DNA of 59,589 nucleotides. Source: Patescibacteria group bacterium (GTDB lineage Bacteria > Patescibacteria > Microgenomatia > Levybacterales > UBA12049). Of the stretch, positions 43,944-52,023 are shown piece after piece. The stretch's first letter is position 1. Each line of letters opens with the position of its first letter. The position numbers were made by a program, and so were the translations under genes. Under the pieces are notes generated by a model that saw only the letters and a list, made by a program, of their open reading frames with translations, was not told the origin of the DNA and ran no database searches. The DNA lies in NCBI GenBank assembly GCA_023381035.1, contig JAMCTK010000069.1:1-59589 (forward strand), given 5' to 3'.

Positions 43944-46022
43944 ATGGATTTAATTAGTTACTTTAGTTCATTATTAAGCGTGCAAGCTTGGTACGCCAGT
44001 ATTTTCTTTTTTTCATTTTTAGAGTCTTTGGTGGTAATTGGACTACTGACTCCGGGAACACTGGTTGTTCTCTTTGCCGGATTTTTAATGTCAGGCGGTA
44101 GGCTTGATTTTTACCCCGCTTTTTTCTTAACTGTTTTAGGATCGGTCTTAGGAGATCTTGTCAGCTTTTATCTTGGAGAAAAGGGAATTAAACTTTTTAA
44201 GGAAGAGGCAAGAATTTTAAAGATTTCACGGCTAAAAAATGGTCAGGAGTTTTTTAAAAAACATGGAGGAAAAAGCATTTTTTTTGGAAGATTTATTGGA
44301 CCACTTAGATCAATTGTTCCTTTTTCTGCAGGAACTTTTAAGATGGATTACAAGAAGTTTTTGTTTTGGAATTTAACAAGCGCTGCAGCTTGGGCGCTTC
44401 TATATTTGTTCTTGGGTTTGGTTTTTGGAGAAGCCTGGCAAACAGCCGAGCGTTTCGCAACTAAAGCCCAAATTGTCTTATCCATAGTTGCCTTTATGGT
44501 AATTGGATTTTATTTAATAAGACTGTATTTCGTGAGCTCGGAAGGAAAATTAACAATTAAAACTGCAGCTGCCGTAGCTGATTTTACAAAAAGAAAACTG
44601 GGAAAGTTGCGATTTGTTAAATTTATTTTTGCCAGATTTAACAAAAAAGACTTTTACGGACTTCCTCTAACGGTTTTAATAATTGCTTTTTTCTATGTTT
44701 TGTTTTTTGCTTTTGGCTTTGTTAAAACTTTTATCTTATCGGGTTCAATTTACGCAACAGACATTAGAATTGAAAACTTATTACTAGCTTTTCGGGATGA
44801 TGAGCTTGTCCGTTATTTTTATTTTTTAACTCTTCTTGGGAATTGGCAGATTATAACAAGCTTTGGAGTTGTACTATCGGTTATTTTCTGGTTATGGCGA
44901 AAAAAAGCGTATATTTTTGCTCTTTGGACTTCTGTATTGGGAACACAGCTTTTCGGAACAATAGGGAAAGCATTTTTTAATCGTCCTCGTCCACAAAGTG
45001 CAATTTTTTTTGAAAATTCTTTTTCTTTTCCCAGTGGACACTCAGCAATCGCGATAGCTTTTTATGGATTTATTGCTTATGTTCTTTTGCGAACCAGAAC
45101 CGGAAAACGCAAAAAATTCGCTATTTTTGTCCTCTCATTCTCCCTGATGTTTTTAATTGGTTTTAGTAGGGCATACTTAGGCCTGCATTATTTCAGCGAT
45201 ATAATTGGTGGATATTTGTTGGGATTTTTATGGTTGATAATTGCGATTTCTATTTTTGAATGGGCTCAATATAAGTATAAAGTTAAAAATTTTCCCAATT
45301 TTAAATTGGCAAAAAAAACAAAAAAAATAATCTTTGTCTTACTAATTATTCAGCTATTTTTCTACATAGGTTTTTCATTAATCTACAGACAACAGCTTAA
45401 TTTTAAAGTTCCTGTTCAGCAAACAATTACAACCGATAAAATCTTAGATCCTTTTTTCAGAAATAAAATTACTCAGTACTCAGAGACCCTTAGCGGTAAA
45501 AATCAGGAGCCCATGAGTTTCTTAATCATTGCGCAGTCGGATATTCAATTAGAAGATTTTTTTAAAAAATCTGGCTGGTTTGCAGCCGATTATTTTAACA
45601 GATACTCGGTTGCAAGAATGATAGTAGCGGGACTTTTGGATCAAAGTTATCCAACGAATGTAATAACACCTTCTTTTTGGAACAATAGAGTCCATGATTT
45701 TGGTTTCCAAAAACCATCAAAGAGGAATTCAATTAAAGAACGTCATCATGTTAGATTTTGGAAAACCAATATTTATACTAGGGATGTCAAGAGGCTTTAT
45801 GTTGGAACAGCAAGTTATGATACTGATATCAAATGGTATATTACCCACAAGATAGATCCTAATATTGATAAAGAGAGAGAATACTTATTTAAAGATTTAT
45901 TAAAATCAGGATTAATTAAAAGTTACCAAAAAATTCAATTTGTTAAACCAACCAAGGGTAAAAATTTTACAGGAGACGCTTTTTTTACTGATGGGAAAGC
46001 CTACTTAATTAACTTGAAGTAA
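43944..46022 (+). CDS. DedA-PAP2-LssY fusion membrane protein
   Basis: 692 residues from the ATG at 43944. Three domains in order: a DedA/SNARE-associated membrane domain (about residues 15-200; LESLVVIGLLTPGTLVVLFAGFL, FGRFIGPLRSIVPFSAGTFKM); a PAP2 phosphatase domain (about 230-440) with the three motifs KAFFNRPRP, FPSGHSA and SRAYLGLHYFSDIIGG; and a C-terminal LssY-like domain (about 480-690). DedA proteins carry undecaprenyl phosphate or other lipids across the membrane and PAP2 enzymes dephosphorylate lipid carriers, so recycling of a lipid carrier for cell-wall or glycan synthesis is likely. Confidence 0.85.
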   Translation: MDLISYFSSLLSVQAWYASIFFFSFLESLVVIGLLTPGTLVVLFAGFLMSGGRLDFYPAFFLTVLGSVLGDLVSFYLGEKGIKLFKEEARILKISRLKNGQEFFKKHGGKSIFFGRFIGPLRSIVPFSAGTFKMDYKKFLFWNLTSAAAWALLYLFLGLVFGEAWQTAERFATKAQIVLSIVAFMVIGFYLIRLYFVSSEGKLTIKTAAAVADFTKRKLGKLRFVKFIFARFNKKDFYGLPLTVLIIAFFYVLFFAFGFVKTFILSGSIYATDIRIENLLLAFRDDELVRYFYFLTLLGNWQIITSFGVVLSVIFWLWRKKAYIFALWTSVLGTQLFGTIGKAFFNRPRPQSAIFFENSFSFPSGHSAIAIAFYGFIAYVLLRTRTGKRKKFAIFVLSFSLMFLIGFSRAYLGLHYFSDIIGGYLLGFLWLIIAISIFEWAQYKYKVKNFPNFKLAKKTKKIIFVLLIIQLFFYIGFSLIYRQQLNFKVPVQQTITTDKILDPFFRNKITQYSETLSGKNQEPMSFLIIAQSDIQLEDFFKKSGWFAADYFNRYSVARMIVAGLLDQSYPTNVITPSFWNNRVHDFGFQKPSKRNSIKERHHVRFWKTNIYTRDVKRLYVGTASYDTDIKWYITHKIDPNIDKEREYLFKDLLKSGLIKSYQKIQFVKPTKGKNFTGDAFFTDGKAYLINLK

Positions 46023-46172
46023 TTGGCGGTATCTGTTTGAAAATATCCGAACGGAACTGGCTGGGCTCGGCGGGCGGAATTCCTCCCACACTCCCCCTCC
46101 GCTCGCCTCGCCTTGAACCGGAGCGGAAAGGAGGATTTCAAGTTTTTCTTTGGCGGCAAATTCTTTAACCCG
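46023..46172. other. GC-rich intergenic segment with inverted repeats
   Basis: About 150 bases, far richer in G and C than the surroundings, mainly 46067-46135. It contains TCCGCTC (46098-46104) and its complement GAGCGGA (46121-46127), a 7-bp stem with a 16-base loop. TTTAACC-CGTTA-GGTTAAA (46164-46182) overlaps the stop codon of the SHOCT gene. No protein-coding signal was accepted. It could be a structured RNA, a foreign fragment or a terminator region. Confidence 0.45.
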
Positions 46173-46868
46173 TTAGGTTAAATCCTTTTTCTTGTCCTCA
46201 AATTCTTTTTTGTCTATTTCACCCTTGGCGTATCGCTCTTTCAAAATATCAAGCGCGGATTTTTCATGATTATGTGTGCCGCGGGATTGGCTTGTAAGCC
46301 ACTTGATAAGTGCGACAATCCCGGCAATTATTAGTACCCACCAAAGAATCATAAAAATCCATCCGAACCCGCTGAAAGGTCCAAAACCAAAATTCATAAT
46401 ATTGTTTGTTGAATTATTGCTGCCAAAGGGAGACGACCACCCTCCCCACATCATATTCATCATGGGTGTCCAGCCGTCGTTCCAGCTAGACGCAACAGCG
46501 GAAGAATCACATCCGGAAAGTCGTTTACCCGTCACAATATGCGCCTGCTCTTCGCCTTGCTTACCCATCATTCCTTTCATCATGTTATTCATAACGATAT
46601 GCCTTGAGGTGTCTCCGATGGCCTGACCCATAAAATACTCGCCGATTTTCTCAAAGTCCGAGTCGCTGACTTGCGAACAAGCAATTGTTTTGTTGTTCAG
46701 GTTATCCAAAAGTGTTTTACCCTCTTGTTCTTCTTGTTGCTGGCCTTGGATAGAAGCACTATCGGGAGGCGAGCTTGAAAAACCCATCATTCCTTGTGCC
46801 AAAACTTGCCCGCCAAAAAGCAAGGAAATTCCTAATACGCTAATTGTGTTGAAAATTATTTTTTTCAT
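46173..46868 (-). CDS. Secreted/membrane SHOCT-domain protein
   Basis: About 231 residues from the ATG at 46868; the upstream TTG-led extension has no support. An N-terminal signal peptide (FNTISVLGISLLFGGQVLAQG) precedes a Met/Gly/Ser-rich external part with repeated Met clusters (MNNMMKGMMGKQGEEQ; PMMNMMWGGW). One transmembrane helix follows (GWIFMILWWVLIIAGIVALIKWL), then a C-terminal SHOCT module (ALDILKERYAKGEIDKKEFEDKKKDL). Clustered Met residues suggest copper or other soft-metal contact, an inference. Codon use is more GC-rich than that of neighbours, a hint of transfer. Confidence 0.7.
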   Translation of the reverse strand: MKKIIFNTISVLGISLLFGGQVLAQGMMGFSSSPPDSASIQGQQQEEQEGKTLLDNLNNKTIACSQVSDSDFEKIGEYFMGQAIGDTSRHIVMNNMMKGMMGKQGEEQAHIVTGKRLSGCDSSAVASSWNDGWTPMMNMMWGGWSSPFGSNNSTNNIMNFGFGPFSGFGWIFMILWWVLIIAGIVALIKWLTSQSRGTHNHEKSALDILKERYAKGEIDKKEFEDKKKDLT

Positions 46869-46953
46869 ATTAGCCAAAAACTAAAACTTTGTCCGAACTC
46901 TCAACCATTTTTAATAAATCAGACATCGTGGAAACTGGGCAAACTTTGCTTTC

Positions 46954-47043
46954 TGGCGGAGAGAGTGGGATTCGAACCCACGAGAGGCTTGCACCCCTAG
47001 CGGTTTTCAAAACCGCCGCACTCGGCCGCTATGCGATCTCTCC
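46954..47043 (-). tRNA. tRNA-Ser (anticodon UGA), CCA encoded
   Basis: Acceptor GGAGAGA/TCTCTCC, anticodon stem GCGGT/ACCGC with loop TTTGAAA, long variable arm and T-loop TTCGAAT. Unlike the other tRNAs in the window, the discriminator G is followed by CCA (46956-46954). Reads UCA and probably other UCN codons. A TATAAT box lies 8 bases before its 5' end. Confidence 0.95.
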
Positions 47044-47082
47044 GAGCTTATTGATTATACCAGAGGAGGTTATATTTTTCAG

Positions 47083-49659
47083 CTAAAGAGGCAAGCTAAC
47101 TGTTTTGGGATTTCTTTGTGCGTTTAATAGCTTTAAGCCTTCAAACCATAAGACTCCCACAAGCCCTGCGAAAAAAGTGAAAATTATGTCGTTAAAATGA
47201 AGAGGGGAAAAATGGAAAAGCTCCTGCAAGAAAGGAATGTAAATAACTGCACCAAGAAGTAAGACTGCCGAACCCGCAACTAGAAAAAGAGAAGAATTGT
47301 TCTCCTTAAATGTTTCAAAAATGTTTTTTGACCAAGACAAATTAGTAACAATTAGCATTAAATTGGAAAAGACAATTGTGGCAAAAGTAATTGTTCTGGC
47401 GTCATTTTCACTTTTCCCAAAATAGAAGAGAGATAAAAGATAAACAATAAAAACAATTGCTAAAACGCTTGTCCCTTGGAGAATGCTTAACAATAATGCT
47501 TTCTTGCCAAAAAGGGGAACTTTAAGATTTCTTGGAGGATGACTCATAGCATATTTTTCACCCTTTTCTGCTTCAAAAACAACCGAGGATGCAGGGTCAA
47601 CGATAAGTTCCAGAAAAGCTATGTGGGCAGGAAACAGCACGATTGGCATGTTAAAAAGTATTGGTAAAAGAGTTATTCCGGCAATCGGTACATGAATAGC
47701 CATAATGTAGGCGATTGCTTTTTTAAGGTTATCAAAAATTCTTCTCCCCATTTTTACAGAATCTACAATTGAGAGAAAGTCATCTTTTAAAAGTACTAAG
47801 TCCGCAGTTTCCCGGGCAACATCTGTTCCGCGTTCTCCCATAGCGACACCAATTTGTGCTGCTTTTAAAGCAGGAGCATCATTTACGCCGTCTCCTGTCA
47901 TTGCCACGATTTCTCCATTTGCTTTTAAAGCATTTACAATTGCCAGTTTTTGGTCGGGCACAACTCGAGCAAAAATATTTATATCTCGAATTGATTCTCT
48001 TAGCTCATTTCCATCCATTCTGGCTAAGTCTTCTCCTGTTAGGAATTTTTCCAGATTTTCTAGACCAATTTTTTCCGCAACAAACTGAGCGGTTCCCGGG
48101 TAATCTCCAGTTATCATCATGACTTTTATGCCTGCTTTTTTGCATTCTTCAATAGCTTGGGTAATTCCGGGCCGGATTGGATCCGAAAACCCAAGAAGAC
48201 CTACGAGAGTAAAGGAAAAATCGTGCTGATCTGTTGGCAAATCTTTTTTACCACATTCTGCTTTTGCTACAGCAATAAGTCTCATTCCTTCATCAGAAAG
48301 TTTTTCAACTTTTTCCATCATATCTTTTACATCCTCTTTGTTAAGTTGGCAAAGATCAAAAATTGCTTCAGGCGCTCCTTTTGCAGCAACAACGTAGTGA
48401 TTCTTGTCGGGAGAATTCCAGACATGTGAAAGCGCAAATAATTTTTTCGACAAAGGATATTCTTTTACCAAGGACCAATCGTGGTGAATATGTTTGTGAT
48501 CGGATTTACTTAAAAGATTAATTCCTTTTTGTCTTATCTCTTTTTCTATTGGGTCAAAAGGATCTCTTTGACTTGCCAAAATGGCATATTCTAAAAGATG
48601 ATGAAATTTTTCATCTAAATTTTTATTATTCTCAGAAAGATCAAGCTCATTTTCGTTCACGACTAAACTTTCAAGCTGCATTTTGTTTTGAGTAATAGTT
48701 CCTGTCTTGTCAACACATAAAACAGTTGCTGCTCCTAGTGTTTCTATCGCAGATGTATTTCTGGTTAAAACATTTTTTCTGGAAATTCTCCAAGCCCCAA
48801 GCGTAAGAAAAACTATGAATACAACAGGAAACTCTTCTGGGATAAGTGACATACTTAAAGAAAGTCCGGATAGAAATCCTTGTAAGAGGTTGCCTCTAAG
48901 GAGGAAATAGAAAAGAACTACGAGCCCGCAGAGAAAAATGCTCCAGACTGCAAACAGCTTTACTAATTTATCAATTTCCTTTTTTAAAACTGTGCTTTCT
49001 TCACGAATTGACTGCAGTGATTTTCCAATTTTTCCCATCTCTGTTTCTAAACCGACTTTTAACACTTTTGCTATTCCATGTCCTTGAGTGACCATGGTTC
49101 CTGAGTAAACAAGAGGAATTTTTTCTCCTCCAGGTTTAAAGTTTTGAGGACTTTCTTTTTCATCCCAATCTGTTTTATGCACAGAAAGAGACTCTCCTGT
49201 GAGAAGCGACTCATCTACCATAAGATTGCTTTGCCACAAAACCAGTGCGTCAGCAGGAACTCTGTCCCCTTCACGAAGAATTATCAGGTCATCAACCACA
49301 ACTTCTTTTCCTCCAATTCTTTGTTGCTCTCCGTTTCTAATTACCAAAGCTCTTGGACTTGAAAGCCTTTTCAAAGCTTCCAGGGCTTTTTCCGTTTTTC
49401 TTTGCTGGTAAAGAGTAATTCCAATAACCATAAAAACCATTACCAGAAGCATGGTTGCATCTCTTGGTTCTCCTAGAAAAACATAGATGGCACCTGTGGC
49501 AATAAGTAGAAGAAGCATGGGCTCTTTTACAAGCCCTACTAAGTGTTTCAGAACACCTTTGCTTCTTTGTGAGGGCAGTTCGTTAAGGCCGTGCTTTCTT
49601 AGCCTCTCTTTGACTTCGCTATCTGTTAATCCTTTTTCTTTCTCTAAGATTGCATCCAT
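47083..49659 (-). CDS. P-type cation-transporting ATPase (P2-like, PEEFP subgroup)
   Basis: 858 residues with the full P-type layout: N-terminal cation-ATPase domain, actuator motif LLTGESLS, the M4 transport helix SLIPEEFPVVF, the phosphorylation motif DKTGTITQNK, the nucleotide-binding KGAPEAIFDLC, the hinge GDGVNDAPALK and six C-terminal helices. Members with PEGLP usually carry Ca2+; PEEFP in M4 is a different subgroup of uncertain ion, so Ca2+ or Mn2+ is possible but not shown. It would pump a divalent cation out or in using ATP. The start ATG (MDAILEKEKGLTDSEV) is consistent with the family. Confidence 0.88.
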   Translation of the reverse strand: MDAILEKEKGLTDSEVKERLRKHGLNELPSQRSKGVLKHLVGLVKEPMLLLLIATGAIYVFLGEPRDATMLLVMVFMVIGITLYQQRKTEKALEALKRLSSPRALVIRNGEQQRIGGKEVVVDDLIILREGDRVPADALVLWQSNLMVDESLLTGESLSVHKTDWDEKESPQNFKPGGEKIPLVYSGTMVTQGHGIAKVLKVGLETEMGKIGKSLQSIREESTVLKKEIDKLVKLFAVWSIFLCGLVVLFYFLLRGNLLQGFLSGLSLSMSLIPEEFPVVFIVFLTLGAWRISRKNVLTRNTSAIETLGAATVLCVDKTGTITQNKMQLESLVVNENELDLSENNKNLDEKFHHLLEYAILASQRDPFDPIEKEIRQKGINLLSKSDHKHIHHDWSLVKEYPLSKKLFALSHVWNSPDKNHYVVAAKGAPEAIFDLCQLNKEDVKDMMEKVEKLSDEGMRLIAVAKAECGKKDLPTDQHDFSFTLVGLLGFSDPIRPGITQAIEECKKAGIKVMMITGDYPGTAQFVAEKIGLENLEKFLTGEDLARMDGNELRESIRDINIFARVVPDQKLAIVNALKANGEIVAMTGDGVNDAPALKAAQIGVAMGERGTDVARETADLVLLKDDFLSIVDSVKMGRRIFDNLKKAIAYIMAIHVPIAGITLLPILFNMPIVLFPAHIAFLELIVDPASSVVFEAEKGEKYAMSHPPRNLKVPLFGKKALLLSILQGTSVLAIVFIVYLLSLFYFGKSENDARTITFATIVFSNLMLIVTNLSWSKNIFETFKENNSSLFLVAGSAVLLLGAVIYIPFLQELFHFSPLHFNDIIFTFFAGLVGVLWFEGLKLLNAQRNPKTVSLPL

Positions 49660-49701
49660 TATTTAATCATAGCAAAAGAGAAGACAGAGACGAAAACATG
49701 A

Positions 49702-50334
49702 TCAATCTACAGCCAGCTTTTTTGCAAAAGCTTCGTAAATTCCGATAAGTTTTAATTGAATACGATAATCGTAATATCTTACAGTACATGTTCCCAAATA
49801 ATCTTTTCTATGCTTTCCGCCTCGTGGCTTTGTAACGGTTGGTTTTATAAATTGTGACTGCGGGATATCTAAATGATTGCTCCAAAAATTTTTAATTTTT
49901 TTGAAATCATGCGTATCATGAATTTGTACATGAACTCTAAGTTTTGATTCCTTTAGGACAAAGGCTTTTCGCAGAAGAGTAGTAAAAAGTTTCAATAAAA
50001 GAGGATCGCTATTTGCAAATTCTAATTTATTAGAAGCTGGGTATTTTGTTCCTTCACACCAATAGATAAGAGATGCAAAAACCTTTGCATTATTAGTATC
50101 TAATTCCTTTATTGAGCTAATTGAGCTTATTTCTGATGATTTTATTTTTCGTCTTTTTCTTTGATTGCTGATCAAGAGCGTGTCCCAGCGCGTTCCGAGA
50201 AAATCGTCTTGACACCAGTTTCTAATTGTAGTGGCCGGAATTCCAGTTATTTTTTGTAATTTGGCAAAAGAATACCTTTTTTTCTTTCTCAGTGCTTTTG
50301 CTTTCTCGATATCACTGTCTTTGTACTTTCTCAT
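49702..50334 (-). CDS. HTH plus endonuclease-like protein beside tRNA-Ser
   Basis: About 210 residues from the ATG at 50334. The N-terminal 45 residues form a helix-turn-helix (RKKKRYSFAKLQKITGIPATTIRNW). The C-terminal 140 residues (VFASLIYWCEGTKYPASNKLEFANSDPLLLKLFTTLLRK...HVQIHDTHDFKKIKNFWSNHL...YYDYRIQLKLIGIYEAF) resemble a LAGLIDADG-like homing-endonuclease fold without a canonical catalytic motif. The reading frame can be extended 18 codons upstream into the tRNA, but that part is translated tRNA and was dropped. The start lies 9 bases after the tRNA 3' end, so transcription probably reads through. Confidence 0.6.
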   Translation of the reverse strand: MRKYKDSDIEKAKALRKKKRYSFAKLQKITGIPATTIRNWCQDDFLGTRWDTLLISNQRKRRKIKSSEISSISSIKELDTNNAKVFASLIYWCEGTKYPASNKLEFANSDPLLLKLFTTLLRKAFVLKESKLRVHVQIHDTHDFKKIKNFWSNHLDIPQSQFIKPTVTKPRGGKHRKDYLGTCTVRYYDYRIQLKLIGIYEAFAKKLAVD

Positions 50335-50343
50335 GGAGAAAAG

Positions 50344-50428
50344 CGGAGGGTACAGGACTCGAACCTGTGGACGGCTATTCACCGCCACGGCTTAGCAAGC
50401 CGCTCTATTACCACTCTAGCAACCCTCC
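50344..50428 (-). tRNA. tRNA-Ser (anticodon GCU)
   Basis: Acceptor GGAGGGT/ACCCTCC, anticodon loop TTGCTAA, long variable arm and T-loop TTCGAGT. Reads AGC and AGU. CCA is not encoded. Upstream on the minus strand TATAAT is preceded by TTGAAG at 18 bases, a clear promoter. Confidence 0.95.
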
Positions 50429-50477
50429 CAGGCAAGCTTATTATACAATACGAAAACTCTTCTCTTCAACAAGTAGA

Positions 50478-51041
50478 TTATGCTTCAAGGTTATAGCAGA
50501 AGATTTGGTTCGGTTTATATTCATAAGAAGTTGCTTCCTCTGGAGTCAAATTTTCAAAATACATGCGCATTGGTCGAATTGAGTTACCATGAGCGGAAAT
50601 AAAAACTACATCATTATTTTTAATTGTAGAAATTAATTCTTCTAAAAAGGGTTGAACTCTTGCTTGGACATCTTTGACAGATTCTCCATTTGGAGGGGCA
50701 ACGTCATATGATCTATGCCACAAAGGATATTTATCGGGAAATTGTTCGGCGATTTCATCTTTGTTTTTTCCAGTTAAATCACCATAATCTCGTTCTTTGA
50801 TTCTTGCATCTTCAATAATGGGAACATTTTGTCTGTCTCCTAAGACAATATCCAGAGTATGTCTGGAGCGGATTTGATCGGAGCAATATGCTTTAGTTAC
50901 TTCTTTATCTTTTAATTCTTCTCCAATTCTTTTTGCTTCTTCAATTCCTTCTTGTGTTAAATCTACATCTCTAAACCCTGAAAATGTGTGGCTTAAATTG
51001 TCTGTGCTTTGTCCGTGTCTGAAAAGATAGATCTTAGCCAT
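50478..51041 (-). CDS. Histidine phosphatase (phosphoglycerate mutase-like)
   Basis: 187 residues from the ATG at 51041. The RHG motif LFRHGQSTDN carries the phospho-accepting His, and the second catalytic His is in FISAHGNSIRPM. Domain length is near that of cofactor-dependent phosphoglycerate mutases (about 230-250) but short, and KERDYGDLTGKNKDEIAEQF matches the GpmA family well. It could be glycolytic phosphoglycerate mutase or a broad phosphatase. Divergent from comF. A TTG-led four-codon extension has no support. Confidence 0.8.
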   Translation of the reverse strand: MAKIYLFRHGQSTDNLSHTFSGFRDVDLTQEGIEEAKRIGEELKDKEVTKAYCSDQIRSRHTLDIVLGDRQNVPIIEDARIKERDYGDLTGKNKDEIAEQFPDKYPLWHRSYDVAPPNGESVKDVQARVQPFLEELISTIKNNDVVFISAHGNSIRPMRMYFENLTPEEATSYEYKPNQIFCYNLEA

Positions 51042-51107
51042 AGTTCGTATCAAGTATTAAATATATATTAGCAAAAAGCAAGTAATTAATAATGGTAAAT
51101 TATAAAT

Positions 51108-51752
51108 ATGGGAATTTTGGATTTGGTTTTTCCTAAATATTGTGTTTCATGTAAAAAATTCGGAAGTTATATTTGTGACAATTGTTTTTCCTACTTATCT
51201 TTTGAGGTAAAAACTCCTTGTCTGGTTTGTAGTAAGCTTTCACTTGACAGCATGACTCATAAGGAGTGCAAATCAAAATATGCAATTGACGGTTGTTTTT
51301 CCGCTCTCTCCAGTAGCAAAACTGCTAGAAAATTAATCTTTAGTTTTAAAAATAGACCTTACTTAATAGATTTGAAAAAAGTTTTATCGAATTTGTTTTA
51401 TGAAGGAATTATTCAAAAAGAAGAATTGATAAAAGAGCTGCAAAAAGGAAAGTGGGTAATTGTTCCCGTACCACTTTTAGAAACAAAATTAAGAAAACGT
51501 GGATATAACCAAGCGGAGATTTTAGCTAAAGAATTAGGCAAAAGACTTAATCTTCCCGTTGAAAACTTTTTAAAAAGAAAAGCAAACGACAAGAATGAAT
51601 TTGAAATTATCTTTTATACGAAAGATGTGGGATTAAACATATTAATTGTGGATGATCTGGTAAAAACAGGCTCAACTCTCTTAGAATGTGCAAAAGTTTT
51701 AAAAAGAATTGGAGCAAAAAAAGCAATTGGAGTGACTCTTATTAGAAATTAG
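51108..51752 (+). CDS. comF: ComF-family phosphoribosyltransferase-like protein
   Basis: 214 residues. An N-terminal zinc-ribbon-like part with Cys pairs (YCVSCKKFGSYICDNCF; PCLVCSKL) precedes the phosphoribosyltransferase domain, whose PRPP loop reads ILIVDDLVKTGSTLLECA near residue 180. Conserved RGYNQAEILAKELG is the ComF signature. ComFC proteins take part in natural transformation, possibly in DNA uptake, and this organism also has a pilus-like secretion locus. The -10 (TAAATT) ends 6 bases before the ATG, so the mRNA looks leaderless. Overlaps the small gene on the other strand by 4 bases. Confidence 0.88.
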   Translation: MGILDLVFPKYCVSCKKFGSYICDNCFSYLSFEVKTPCLVCSKLSLDSMTHKECKSKYAIDGCFSALSSSKTARKLIFSFKNRPYLIDLKKVLSNLFYEGIIQKEELIKELQKGKWVIVPVPLLETKLRKRGYNQAEILAKELGKRLNLPVENFLKRKANDKNEFEIIFYTKDVGLNILIVDDLVKTGSTLLECAKVLKRIGAKKAIGVTLIRN

Positions 51753-51976
51753 AATCTTTCTTTTCCTTTTGAAAAAGCTTCCTGGTGGGGTTCTCGAAGT
51801 CTTTGAATAAGTGGTTTAGGTTCCCTCTCTAATTCAAGCAATACTCTGTAAAATTGTCGAATACCCTCTTGTTCTTCAGGAGTTCTTTTATCAAAATCTT
51901 TTATTCCTGGGCACATTTCAAAGTCCGGTCCAAGATTAAGGCTTGCGACACTACCAGGCCAAGCTGCATGTCTCAT
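51749..51976 (-). CDS. Small conserved-looking protein, unknown
   Basis: 75 residues from the ATG at 51976 (RHAAWPGSVASLNLGPDFEMCPGIKDFDKRTPEEQEG). Hydrophilic, with a helical C-terminal half (GIRQFYRVLLELEREPKPLIQRLREPHQEAF). A TATAAT box lies 12 bases before the ATG, directly after the tmRNA terminator. It overlaps the comF stop by 4 bases. No family is recognised, and it could be spurious. Confidence 0.4.
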   Translation of the reverse strand: MRHAAWPGSVASLNLGPDFEMCPGIKDFDKRTPEEQEGIRQFYRVLLELEREPKPLIQRLREPHQEAFSKGKERF

Positions 51977-51995
51977 AAGTAAAGTCAATTATACC

Positions 51996-52018
51996 AAAAA
52001 CCCGCTTTCGCGGGTTTT
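51996..52018 (-). terminator. Intrinsic terminator of the tmRNA gene
   Basis: On the minus strand, a 9-bp stem AAAACCCGC/GCGGGTTTT with loop GAAA and five T residues at its end, 6 bases after the tmRNA 3' end. The strongest intrinsic terminator seen in the window. Confidence 0.8.
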
Positions 52019-52023
52019 GTTTG

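Noticed and set aside
46069..46135. A short coding region in the GC-rich segment, continuing past the SHOCT stop
   Set aside because: Frames are open only because of high GC; no start, ribosome binding site or recognisable product was found.
50335..50388. An N-terminal extension of the HTH endonuclease-like protein beginning inside tRNA-Ser(GCU)
   Set aside because: Those codons are translated tRNA sequence; the Met at 50334 begins the conserved-looking helix-turn-helix part.
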